The translations under genes and the position numbers were made by a program. DNA of 64,000 nucleotides from Zasmidium citrigriseum (Eukaryota; Ascomycota; Dothideomycetes; Mycosphaerellales; Mycosphaerellaceae). The notes beneath the pieces are model-generated. The model was not told the DNA's origin, searched no databases, and saw nothing but the letters and a program-made list of their open reading frames with translations. The stretch covers positions 620,001 through 684,000 of the forward strand of contig NHNW01000014.1 in NCBI GenBank assembly GCA_002786025.1, given 5' to 3'. Shown piece by piece: positions 11,824 to 22,619 of this stretch (positions are counted from its first letter, which is position 1; each line of letters begins with the position of its first letter).

Positions 11824-13153
11824 ATGGCAACCACGCAGGGATCCGTCAGTAACTTGCTACCGTGAATACAACACCAACACTGACATGTATTCGAAACAGG
11901 CCGCCGGAGATGCTCCAAACTCGAACTTCCTCGCGAACGGCCCTCCATACCCACCACAACACCAAGGCCTAGGAGGGCAGCCAACAATTATCCCAGATGT
12001 CCCCGTCAGCGCCGTCTTCCTCGCGTTGTTCACCTTCTCCGCCGCGGCGCACATGGGACTGTTCCAAATCAACATGCGAAAACGACACAAGAAGTTCGCC
12101 TTCAACGCCGCAGTCTTCGGATTCTGCATCACCAGGATAGTCGCGACCTCACTCCGAATCGCATGGGCCTGTCATCCGACCAACATCAGCCTGGCCATGG
12201 CCGCGCAGATTTTCGTCTACGCTGGTGTCCCGATCCTCTTCATCACGAACTTGTTCTTCATCTTGCGTATAGTCCGGGCGCAACATCCTCGATTCGGCTG
12301 GTCCAAGCCGTTCTCGATCTGGCTGCCGGTCTTCGTCCTGCTTCAAATCGTGACGATCTTCGCTCTGATCTCGGCCGTCGTCGTGCAATTCTACAAGCCT
12401 GATGCGCTCTCTCAAAGGTGGACAAGAGGTGTTCAGCTCTACGGCGCGACGTTATTCGGAGTTGCGGCGATTGTGCCCATCCCGATGGCCCTCATATCAA
12501 TCATTGCCAAGACGCATCCAGATTTGAAAGAGCAGCCCACGGATAACTTTGGCGAGAAGGGCTCCATATCCACCAAGATTGCACTCCTGATCGTAACAGC
12601 GATTCCACTGTCGCTTGGAGCTTGGTATCGAGCCATCACCTCCTATCTCGACCCCATTCCCACGTCGGCTCCCAGTCCATGGTACTTCTCGAAGGCGAGC
12701 TTCTACGGCTTCAACTTCACGATCGAAATCCTTGTCGTCCTCTTCTGGCTCGCCATCCGCATCGACAAATTCTTCATCGTACCCGACGGATGCCATGGCG
12801 CCTACTCCTATGGTAACGGAACGGTCTTCGCAGGCGAATACGGAAACGAAAAGCCCTCGATGGGTTACGATTCGAAACGAAATTTGAACTCGTCGTCTCA
12901 CTCCAACTTCGACCGCGACAGCACACTTCCTCCTCCATCGCTACACCGAGCGGATAGCTGGGGGAGTGTGAGGCGGTATATGAGCAGGGAACATCTGCCC
13001 CCTTCACCGCAGCGAGTGCAGAGTCCGGGTGGCTATGTCTCGCCGATGTCCGAAGCGGAATATTCGATCAACCCGCAAAATGGCAAATGGGAGCGGAGTT
13101 CGGTCTCGGTGTATTCGATGCGACCGCCTTCGACCGCCGTTTCGACATCGTGA
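11824..13153 (+). CDS. DUF3112-type multi-pass membrane protein (about 424 aa)
   Basis: The product has about seven hydrophobic segments, including VPVSAVFLALFTFSAAAHMG, IWLPVFVLLQIVTIFALISA and FTIEILVVLFWLAIRI. They are followed by a Ser/Pro-rich cytosolic tail. The N-terminal NSNFLANGPPYPPQHQGLGG is typical of this fungal DUF3112 family, often loosely annotated as a GPCR-like protein; no ligand or G-protein link is established. I favour the start at 11824 (strong context aacATGG) with exon 11824-11844, an intron 11845-11899 (donor gtcagt, branch ctgac, acceptor acag) and exon 11900-13153. The alternative is an unspliced start at 11885, which changes only the first residues. The same gtcagt donor is used twice in the Yvc1-like gene of this window. 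Confidence 0.82.
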
Positions 13154-13447
13154 CTGCTTGAAGGTGGATGTGTGGAAAGGAGGATGGATTCGTGGATGAG
13201 CAGCGAGTGGTTGAGGACGGAGTATAACTGGGGCTGGTTCACGCTGCTCTCCTGATGAGAAGGCTTTTTTGGGTTAGCGATGGCGTTACAGGGCGGCATG
13301 GTGGGGATTGGGTCTGCTGTGATGAGCATACGTGAACAGAAGTGCCTAGTGTACATACATGATACGAAGTATACCCATTCGTGAATCGTCGACTCATCGC
13401 CATAGCTTTGCGGCCCTTTGATCATTCAGTCGTCGTGCTCGTGATCA

Positions 13448-14287
13448 TCAATCGTCATCGATGTCCACGGGATTCTCAGCAGAGCCACCGGCTAGCTGGG
13501 CCAATGCCGCTTCATCTGCTGCCCTTTTCGCCTCGCGCCTTTCCTGCATCTTCTTCTTCCTTTGCTCACGATCTGCCTTGCGCTTCGCCAAATGCGCCTC
13601 CAGATCACCGTGGAGGGCAGCGGCGAGTCGTTCGACGTCCTTGCGCAAGAACATTGTCGTGAGCACACCAGCGGACAGGTAGACACCGTACTTTATCTTC
13701 GGTAGCTCTGGCTCCGACTCCGAAAGAGCATTGTGGCCTGGCGACACTAGATGTGGAAGAAGATGTCGATCTTTCAGGTTGTACTCATCCCGTGCAAGAG
13801 TCTTGGTAATTTTCTCCGGCCACTGCGCTTTGTCGCATTGAGCACAGCACTTGAGACCGTTCATCAGAATGGCATAACGGGACGACTTTTTGCCACAGAA
13901 AATGCAGTGAATGTAGGCCCACGATAAGATGCCCTTACGACCACGCAACATGTTGAAAGTCTTCTCCTTCTTAGTCGTCTTCGGCATCTGAAACTTGGTG
14001 ATGTCGCTATGTGTCGTCATGAAGTGAATAGCCCAGTCGTTGATTTCTGCTCTGAGGATTTTCGAAGTAGCCGAGAGGTAGTCGAGAGGCTGATTGCATG
14101 TCGACATGTCTACCTCATCAGTGAAACGCCAGTCGTGGTCCGCTTCGTAGTGCGCTTTGTCAGGAATGTGGCGAAAGAAGAGGTGGTCGAATATCATGTG
14201 CAGAACCTCCGAGGGCAGCTTGGTGAGCCGGTCTTCATGTGCGGGTTGTAGAGAGCCATTCTGCTGAGATGCAAGCTTCCTAGGCAT
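13448..14287 (-). CDS. F-box-like protein with CxxC zinc-ribbon and C-terminal SIM-like motif (279 aa)
   Basis: The single-exon frame begins MPRKLASQQNG and reaches an F-box-like helix at KLPSEVLHMIFDHLFF (about residues 23-38). A central pair of CxxC knuckles (HCIFCGKK and KCCAQCDKAQ) could hold zinc. The C-terminal third is a long basic/acidic coiled coil (KRKADREQRKKKMQERREAK), and the protein ends in ENPVDIDDD, which resembles a SUMO-interacting motif (hydrophobic core with acidic flank). F-box proteins normally recruit substrates to SCF ubiquitin ligases; here that is inferred from one motif. It converges on the DUF3112 gene across a short 3' gap. I know no characterised orthologue. Confidence 0.78.
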   Translation of the reverse strand: MPRKLASQQNGSLQPAHEDRLTKLPSEVLHMIFDHLFFRHIPDKAHYEADHDWRFTDEVDMSTCNQPLDYLSATSKILRAEINDWAIHFMTTHSDITKFQMPKTTKKEKTFNMLRGRKGILSWAYIHCIFCGKKSSRYAILMNGLKCCAQCDKAQWPEKITKTLARDEYNLKDRHLLPHLVSPGHNALSESEPELPKIKYGVYLSAGVLTTMFLRKDVERLAAALHGDLEAHLAKRKADREQRKKKMQERREAKRAADEAALAQLAGGSAENPVDIDDD

Positions 14288-15665
14288 ATTGTTGGTCTGT
14301 TCGCCTCAATCCGGTAGTTTTATGTCGTACTGACTGCAGGTACGACAGCATGTGCTAGCTGCCAAGTTTGGAAACTTCGAAAGTGTCACTGTCGACAGGC
14401 AGCGAAGGAGTGTTGCTAGATTCAAGTCTCACCACACCTCATCAGCAAAATGGCCCGAAGTCGGTTGAATGAGATCCGTGGCATGGATGGCTGTTGATTC
14501 TACTCTCGGCGTTCCGGTCAAGCCGCAAGATTTCCCCGGCAATCTCCAATCTTTCGCTGAGAATTGGGGCGCGGAGCAGGCTCCTGGAGAGCTTGGAGTT
14601 GAGTAGTACTTCGGAGAGAGGCGATATTGTTGTTTGAGTCAAGAAGAAAGAGAGCAAAGTCGCTGTCGCGTCGGCCGATGAGGTCAGGGCAAGGGCGCGG
14701 GCGCTAGAGCCGCTGCCGAGAACCTTAATTGGACGCGACTCGTCGAAGAAAATGTCGGTCTCGCATTTCTTTCACTCTCGCCACAACAACAACATCAAAC
14801 CAGCTGACTCCTATCACAACTACACGTGCTTTCGTGGGCTGAGCTGCATATTTGTGTGCTTGTCAAACACAATGACTGGCCGCGCGCCGCAAGCAATTCC
14901 TCCAGCGGGCAGTCACCGCCAGGACGAGGACTTTGCTCAGCGATCCACTTTCTGATTACGAAGTCATCCATACTTCATCCAGATCTCTGACAGTGCTTGC
15001 ACACAGATACAATGTGCCACCGGCGAAGCAGGTTTGTCTCTATAGGGCCAGTCGCTGTGTCTACAATCAACCGCAGCCGCAGAACTACCAGAAACCCTAA
15101 TATCACGACTATTGCGACTCAGGCTTCACCAAGTCTCGTCTCCTGGGATGTCCGGAGCTCTCTCCCTGCACGATCTCAGGTACGAGCGCGAGTGCCTGGC
15201 TCTGGTTTGCTCACGCGCTGCCCCTGCGAATCATGTGAAATGAAAGTGCTGCTTCCTCGTTACGTCCTTCCCTACCAGCGCAGTCTCACATCTTCGCCGC
15301 ATGTTTGTCACGCTTCCATCGACGAGGCGGGGTGCACAACAAACACAACGCATGGCTGCGAGCACCGCAGCGCAGCACAAATGCTTTCGGAAGCCGGCAG
15401 GTATCTGCAAAACTACCGTCTATCTGCATGGGCCTAAAGGTGCGGATTGCGAATGAGCTTCCTGATCTGCCGTGGTTGATGGAGATCCCAGCCTATTCCA
15501 TGGTTCCCCCACATGTGGCCCCGGGGTGAAGCATGGAGATCACTGGAAGCAAGCCCGTCTCTAATCAAACACATACGAGGGGATTAATCAAGCTGTTCCT
15601 TCCTTCGTCTTCGCTCCGTGTCTGACTTCTCTCGCTTGTCGCTCGTTTTCGCAGTGTGGGCAACG
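14288..15665. other. Gene-free interval between divergent genes
   Basis: About 1.4 kb between the minus-strand F-box gene and the plus-strand GH92 gene, expected to carry both promoters. ORFs such as 14997-15437 show no domain, signal peptide or codon pattern that supports a gene. No repeat or RNA gene is seen. Confidence 0.4.
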
Positions 15666-18258
15666 ATGCAGCGCATTCTTACTTTGGCATTGCTGGCCCA
15701 GCTGGCCACCGCACAAGTCAGAGACAAGTTGCGATATGTGAACTCATTGATCGGGACCAGCAATGGAGGTGAGAGGGACTAGAACTCCGAACGGCTCTTG
15801 TAACTGACGTGCAGCCAGGGAACGTTTTCGCAGGTGCCTCTCTGCCGTACGGCATGGCGAAGGCCGTTGCCGATACCAACAGCGGTTCGAACCAAGGAGG
15901 CTTCACTACAGACGGCTCGAACATCACCGGTTTCTCGAGCATGCATGACTCCGGAACTGGGTACGCAGCAGGACAGTGACTGCATCTCCAACTCTGGCTG
16001 ACATCTTCTGCAGCGGAGAACCATCCCTAGGTCTTTGGCCGCTCTTCCCATTTGCATCCTGCGCCAACGATACAATCGACGGCTGTACCTTTCCAAAGAA
16101 GTCGCGAGCGATCCCCTACGTCAATGAATCAGTACAAGCATCTCCAGGGTACTTTGCATTGCAGTTGCAAAGTGGTGTCCGGGGCGAAATGACCGCTGCG
16201 ATGCATACATCTCTCTTCCGCTTCACGTTTCCCAGCAACGGTGGCGGAAGTCCAGTGATCATTTTGGATCTCTCCGATCTGCACGATTCACGACAAGACA
16301 ATGCCAGTATCTCGGTTGACGCTGGATCAGGAAGAATGACGGGAGAGGCCAGATTTGAGCCGTCCTTTGCTCAGGGAAACTATGTTGCATACTTTTGCGC
16401 CGACTTCCAAGGGAATCAGATCCGCGACAATGGCATCTTCGTCAACAGCCGAGGTAGTGCAGACGTGAAGGACTTGAAGATCTCGAGGAGTATCAACGGC
16501 TATCCCTTGCCAGGTGGAGCTTTCATTCGATTTACAGATTCAAGCCCGGTTCTGGCCAGGGTTGGGCTGAGCTTCGTGAGCAGCGAACAAGCATGTCAAT
16601 TGGCTGAGTCGGAGATTCCAAACTTTGACTTCAACGGTACACTGTCTAACGCTGTTGACATGTGGACGGAGAAGATGAGTCCGATTGATGTGTCCACAAG
16701 AGGAGTCAACAACAGCGCCCTCACCAACTTCTACTCCGGTAAGCACTGGAAGACCGAAATGGAAATGGCCAAGATGCTGACATTTGGCAGGAATCTATCG
16801 CACGATGATCAATCCGCAGAACTACACTGGTGTCAATGGCGTGGTCGACGATAGCACAATCTACTTCGACAGCTATTACTGGTATGGTGGGTGGCCTTGT
16901 GTGCAGGCATAGACTGACAGCGAGGCAGTATTTGGGATCTTTTCCGTTCCCACACGCCATTCCTAATCATCTTCGACACTCCGGCTGTCGTCCAAATGCT
17001 GCAGGGCCTGCTCACGCTGTACAAGGTCCAAGGCTGGCTTCCAGATTGCCACATGTCATTGAACAAGGGCTACACTCAAGGAGGCAGCAATGCAGATGTC
17101 ATCATGTCTGATGCATACTTGAAGATGAAGAACAGCGGCATTGACTGGGACCTCGTATACGAGGCCGTCAAGAAGGATGCCGAAGAAGAGCCATACGGTG
17201 AGTGAATATCCTGCAGAACCTTAGACAAGTCTGACTCGATTCTAGACTGGTGTTGCCAAGGTCGTGGTGGACTTGATAGCTGGAAACGCTTGAACTACAT
17301 CCCAGTACAGGACTTTGACTACAAAGGTTTCGGAACCATGACCCGCTCGATCTCCAGGACGCTTGAATACAGCTACAATGACTTCTGTATCTCACAGATT
17401 GCCGGTGGCATGGGCAACCAAGGAGACCAGGAGAAGTACCAACGAACAAGCGAGTACTGGTCCAACTTGTTCAAGCCGGATCAAACATCTTTCCTTCTCA
17501 ACACCACGACCGACACCGGCTTTGTGGGCTTCTTCCAGCCCAAGTTCTTGAACCAGACTTGGGGATTCCAGGACCCGCTCTACTGTTCCAATATTGATAA
17601 CAGCGGTACCAGCAGCTGCTCATTGCAGAACACTGCCGGTGAAACGTTCGAGAGCTCGATCTGGGAGTATTCGTTCTATGTTCCGCACGATCAAGCTCGC
17701 TTAATCACGACATTCGGTGGACCCAGGACATTTGTGCGCCGCCTGGACTATCTGCACGACCAGAAGATCACCTACATCGGCAATGAGCCAGCCTTCTTGA
17801 CCGTCTTCCAATATCACTACGCCGGTCGTCCAGGCCTCTCAGCAAAGCGAGCGCATTTCTACGTGCCAGCCTTCTTCTCTCCCACAAACGGCGGTTTGCC
17901 AGGCAATGACGACTCAGGCACGATGGGCGCCTTTCTGGCTTTCACCATGATGGGTCTCAACCCCGTCCCTGGCCAAGACGTCTACCTCATTACGCCTCCC
18001 TTCTTCGAATACGTTCGCATCAAGAGCCCCGTGACGGGCAGAACCGCGACCATTCGCAACGTTGGATTCGATCCAAGCTACCAGTCAATCTACATCCAGC
18101 GAGCAACACTGGACGGTCGCAATTACACGAAGAATTGGATCGATCATTCGTTCTTCTTGGAAGGAAAAGAGTTGGTCTTGTATCTTGGGAGGAACGAGAG
18201 TAGCTGGGGCACGAATACGAGGGATTTGCCGCCAAGTCTGAGCGACTATGGATTCTAG
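15666..18258 (+). CDS. Secreted glycoside hydrolase family 92 alpha-mannosidase (780 aa)
   Basis: GH92 enzymes are calcium-dependent exo-alpha-mannosidases, mostly alpha-1,2. Six exons keep phase: 15666-15768, 15819-15960, 16014-16738, 16791-16881, 16929-17197 and 17246-18258. A signal peptide (MQRILTLALLAQLATAQ) leads into YVNSLIGTSNGGNVFAGAS and ASLPYGMAKAVADT, the family's N-terminal signature. Later hallmarks are YRTMINPQNYTGVNG, SYYCIWDLFRSHTPF, GFGTMTRSISRTLEYSYNDF and NDDSGTMGAFLAF. The LEY..D segment corresponds to the region holding the general acid Glu in studied members. Two junctions needed choice: acceptor 15818 (the second AG) restores NGGNVF, and donor 16882 restores YYCIWD. 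Length is normal. Likely role: extracellular trimming of mannose from glycoproteins or cell-wall mannan. Confidence 0.93.
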
Positions 18259-18834
18259 ATGGGAGGTATGAGCTGGAAATGGCTCGCTAATGCTTGGAGA
18301 ACTTCAGATGTTGATACCACCTTCACCGCAGCTTGATGTTGCCAAAACTGAGATTGGAACTCCACGACGTAGCTGGCAGAGAGATGTCGTTGGAATAAGC
18401 TGTTCAGGCCAACAGTGACACTTATGCATTCCTCAGCTGATTGGTTGGTCGTGTTGGGATTCTGTTCAGCTGTCGCTATCCTTGGCGATCCTGCGGCTAT
18501 TCCATCTACCGTTTCGCAGAGCGAAGCCACAAAACAAGTATCATGTCAGCGACCAAAATAACTTTCCACATTCAATTTATCATACTTTTACGTTCCTGCA
18601 TCTGCCACTTGGATCTGAAACCCTGCAACCCACCACTTGATCGACCCAGGCGCGTGGAGTTGGAAGACACGCGGCAAGATCCCTGCAATGGCGCCCCGGC
18701 GCCTATGATAGCCGCTCCGCGCGGATGATAGCCGACTAGCGCGATGCTTGGTGCCACGTCCTTTCTGCGTCTGTGAGGTGAAAGTTGCCGACCGGACGAG
18801 ACAGCCCTTTCTCCCGACTTCACCTCTTCTGACA
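18259..18834 (+). other. Intergenic region before the Yvc1-like gene
   Basis: Holds the GH92 3' flank and the promoter of the TRP-channel gene. A 10-base direct repeat (atgatagccg) occurs twice around 18708-18735. The long minus-strand ORF at 18588-19238 is antisense to the first channel exons and is not supported. Confidence 0.4.
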
Positions 18835-21744
18835 ATGAGAAATCGACGGCGTTCTCTGCCAGAGGTGCCGACCATCGAGGGCAATGAGTCCTTCGATGGC
18901 CTGGTCCGGAAGCTGAGCAGGTGAGAAGCGAGGACGAGCGCGCGCCTGTTGTTTGGCGTGGCTGGGCGGCCGTTGTTTGCTGACGCGTTGATGCAGATTC
19001 TTTGTGTCCGCCATCGAGGCGCCGCATGACTGGGAGGAGCTCCGGAGGGAGGTCTACAGTCCCGTGTTGAGACCATTGGTGCGATATCTGGTGGATGAGG
19101 TGCAGCATGAGGCGATTGTCTGTGCTTTGCTGTAAGCGCCACCCGCCCGGGAGAGGCAGTCTGGCTTCGCTGATGGCGGTATAGGGCGCTGAAATGGCAT
19201 TTTGCGGAATGCGAGACGGGTGATGACAGAGGCATCAACGAGACAAGAGGGCTGGCTTGTGAGCTCGTTGCTTGGTAAGCTTCTGGCAGGAGTGTCTAGA
19301 AAACAAATTGCTAACTACCTGACAGGCGATTTGTTACTCATCTGACGCAACGAGAAACGATTGACTTCCTCTGCTACGACTTACCTGACACGCGAAAGCC
19401 CTCAGGCTCGTCCAGCAATGGAGACGTCGAGGAAGGCGATCTTGACGGCACTCTGGAGGCGGCGAGCCATGAGCAAGCTCCACTTCTGGACAGCCATACT
19501 CCCGACCTGGATGAGTCCTTCTACGAAGAGCCCCAGCAATCCGAGTATGCAGAAGAATCCGACTTCGCAACCCTCTTCGCCAACCTGAATGCACTGGAGA
19601 TCGCAGCGGTCGCGAATGCCAAGTCTTTTCTGAGCCAGAAGACCATTCAACACATCATTGAGAGCATCTGGAAAGGCGACATTGTCTTCTGGGAGACCCT
19701 CGGCACACACTCGACCAAGCGTGCCAAAGTTTACAGGAAGGACCACTCCGATCCGTTCTGCAGGCTTCGTGTGCCTTTGTACTTGAAGACGTTCGAGGTC
19801 TTGTTCTTTGCGGCATTCCTGGCTTTTTATTATATCGTCCTGGTGCAGAAGCACACTGGAAATGTCACTGGTCCTGAGGTTCTGCTCTATGTCTGGCTGG
19901 CCTCTTTCTCTTACAATGAACTCGTCGAGTTCTGGGATGCTGGATCCACGTTCTATGCCACCGACTTCTGGTCACTGTGGGACCTCGGGATAATATTCGT
20001 TGGGACCGCCTTTCTGATCTGCCGGATCGTGGGCTTGAGCCGTAATGACCCTGTTGCGACCGACGTGGCCTTCGACATACTCTCCGTGGAGGCGCTATTC
20101 CTGGTGCCCAGGTCAGTCGGGAGAGTCTAACGAGAGAAGGGAGACTGTTACTGATTCTTGTCGCAGAATATGCTCATTGCTCAGCCTGCATCCGTACTTT
20201 GGCATGCTCATTCCCGTTCTCAAGGAGATGGTACGCTGCTTATCCCCTATCACGTGAGGCGTGACTGACCGACTGTCCAGACCAAGGACTTCATTAAGTT
20301 CCTCGGGCTGGTGGCAATACTCTACTTCGGTTGGGCACTGTCGATTGAGGCGGCATGCAGGTGCAGGCTGACGTTGCGTAGGCTTCAGTACCTCCTTCTC
20401 CTTCCTTGCTCGGGGAAAGTACACCTTCGGGAAAATGAACTGGATCCTGATCAAGGTCTTCTTCGGCTCATCCTACCTTGGCTTTGTACGTCCCATCGAG
20501 CTACTGCGTGTGATCAGACGATGAGTCGCAGACTAACACGGTCTACTACAGGATGTCGCCGAAGAGGTATGCCCTTGATATTGCAGCGTGGTGACACCAA
20601 CGCCACCAACAACCACTAACTGCCTGCAGATATCACCAACAATCGGGCCTCCGCTGATGTTCATCTTCGTCTGCATGACGAACATTCTCTTGATAACGTC
20701 GCTGATCTCGCTATTGAGCAATAAACTCGACAAGGTCAGTCGACCAACAGCAGCTTGGAATAAGCGCCAGCCGCCGAGATCCACATTTCCTTTGGATGAG
20801 AGCTCACGTTACACAACCAGGTCATGCTACATGCCCGCGATGAGTACTTGTTTGTGTGAGTGCTAAGCCTCGTTGTGGCAGTACATTTCATTGATGGCAG
20901 TGTGCAGATACAGCGTCTTCGTGCTGGAAGCCAGCACAAGCAATAGGCTGACGTTCTTTCTCCCGCCGCTGGTACGTCCAAAGTCCCCAAATAACACCAC
21001 CCGTCGTCACAGATCAAGCCTATCCCCGCCATCGCTGTGGCCACCTATCGGTCTTAACGCAGGCTGCATGCACCGCCGGACATGTGATCTTCTGCGGCCG
21101 AGGGGGTGTCATGACGGCAGCCTTCAAAGTCAATCGTCCTCTCCGTGCCTCTCCCGCACACCAAGATCGCCAACAGCGAATCATTGCCGCCACACGTTGT
21201 TGAGGATGTTGGGATGTTGTTGGTTTCTGCGGGTCGTCCACGCCCTCCAGTTGCTGGCCATCACCAACACAACGCAACGCCGTCGCTACGTCCACATCAG
21301 GTACTGACCTTCCTATCGTAGAACCTACTGCCGCTCTTGCTTCGTCCTCTACGGCTCGTGATGCCACCTCAGAAGGTTCGGCGGGCGCGGATTGTCCTCT
21401 TGAGGGCCACCCATTGGCCTTTCGTACTGGCGATTCTCGGCTATGAACATGGTCGGCGCTTATGGGTAGATCATCGGAAATCCGGCTCCTCTGGCGTTTC
21501 ACGGGGGCTCAGCCAGTCTCCCACTTCGTTGCGGCGAAGAAAGGCACTGTCCTCTAACCGCCCGCCGCCCTTGGTCGAAGAGCCGCGAGCGGGGCGGTCC
21601 ACTGCAGAGGCTTCGGCAGATAACCAGGCAGCGGCTCCTGAAACTATTGAAGGACTCAGCACTGCCGTTGCCAATCTCCAAACGCAGGTGGAAAACCTCA
21701 CTGCTCTGCTGGCGAAGGAGAAGTCAGTCAAGGAAGGTTTGTGA
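18835..21744 (+). CDS. yvc1: Yvc1-like vacuolar TRP cation channel (651 aa)
   Basis: Yvc1 channels release calcium from the fungal vacuole under osmotic or mechanical stimulus. Twelve exons keep phase: 18835-18920, 18997-19131, 19185-19274, 19326-20111, 20167-20230, 20281-20329, 20382-20485, 20552-20566, 20630-20734, 20821-20855, 20908-20971 and 21322-21744. The cytosolic N-terminus (FVSAIEAPHDWEELRREVYS, then LALKWHFAECETGDD) is typical of the fungal family. Six or so membrane segments run from about residue 255 to 470, including VLFFAAFLAFYYIVLV and LMFIFVCMTNILLITSLISL. A predicted pore region reads FFGSSYLGFDVAEEISPT. The C-terminus has conserved NLLPLLLLRPLRL and a final coiled coil (VANLQTQVENLTALLAKEK). 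Odd features are a 15-nt exon inside the pore region and a last intron of 350 nt. Confidence 0.92.
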
Positions 21745-22619
21745 GAGAGAGCAGGCAAGCGCCACTAAAATGACCAGCGAAAGTTTGAGCGCACGAGGCC
21801 AGTGACATGCGACCTCCACGCAGTGGGGTGGAGCATGGCGACTGCGGCGCAAGATGCCGGAGCAAGACAGGTTGATTGTCCTGCGGGGTTTTCTGCCGGG
21901 GCCCGTCGAACTAACTCGCGCTTGCAACTGGCTATTAGCCGCGGGCAGGGAAGATGGGCAAGGATCGGTGCAGCTGCACGCTGCACGGTTGCGACAAACG
22001 CTTGAACGCGGACAACGGGCCACAGCAACGCTCGACGAGCACACTAGCAAGGCCTGGCAAAGGCTGTGTGTGATCCGGACCGCAGCGAATTCGCGACGAG
22101 CCGTTGCGCCGGGAAGGACGCTGGTGGGCAAGGGCCAGGCGATCGAGGACTGCGCGGACAAACCCTCACCTACAGCGCTGGCACTTGCATAGCCTTTTCT
22201 TTCCGTGGGCTGAGTACGCAACGCTATCGACGCAGCTGGTTCAATTTGCTCGTTAGGCCAGGTGGAGCTTAATGATGCATGTGAACTTTGCTGCTCCTGC
22301 CTTGAGTCCTTCCACTAGTGCGCAGGGTCCCTCGCCATCATGGGTGTCTTAGGCTCGGTCCCGCCAACGCTGCCTGATCATTCATCTGTGTGGGCTTGGA
22401 CAATGTTGTCTTTTCGACTCTGTACCACCAGTCATTCTTAACCGCTCCACGCCAGCGACACCGCCGCCCTTGTTTTGGCAACACCTCTTGCTGTGCATCA
22501 CTGCAGTGCCCCATCGTCACTGACGACCTTCATGACTCCTGTCGCACAAACTACATATCTCCGCGCTGTCGACTCGGGGTTGATGACCATTCAACTCGAA
22601 TCCAGACCGCACCGCAATC
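21745..22619 (+). other. Intergenic region before the C2H2 factor gene
   Basis: About 875 bases forming the 3' flank of the channel gene and the promoter of the transcription-factor gene. Short overlapping ORFs on both strands have no recognisable content. No repeat or RNA gene is evident. Confidence 0.4.

Noticed and set aside
18588..19238. Minus-strand frame of 216 codons
   Set aside because: Lies across the promoter, first exons and introns of the Yvc1-like gene; no independent support.
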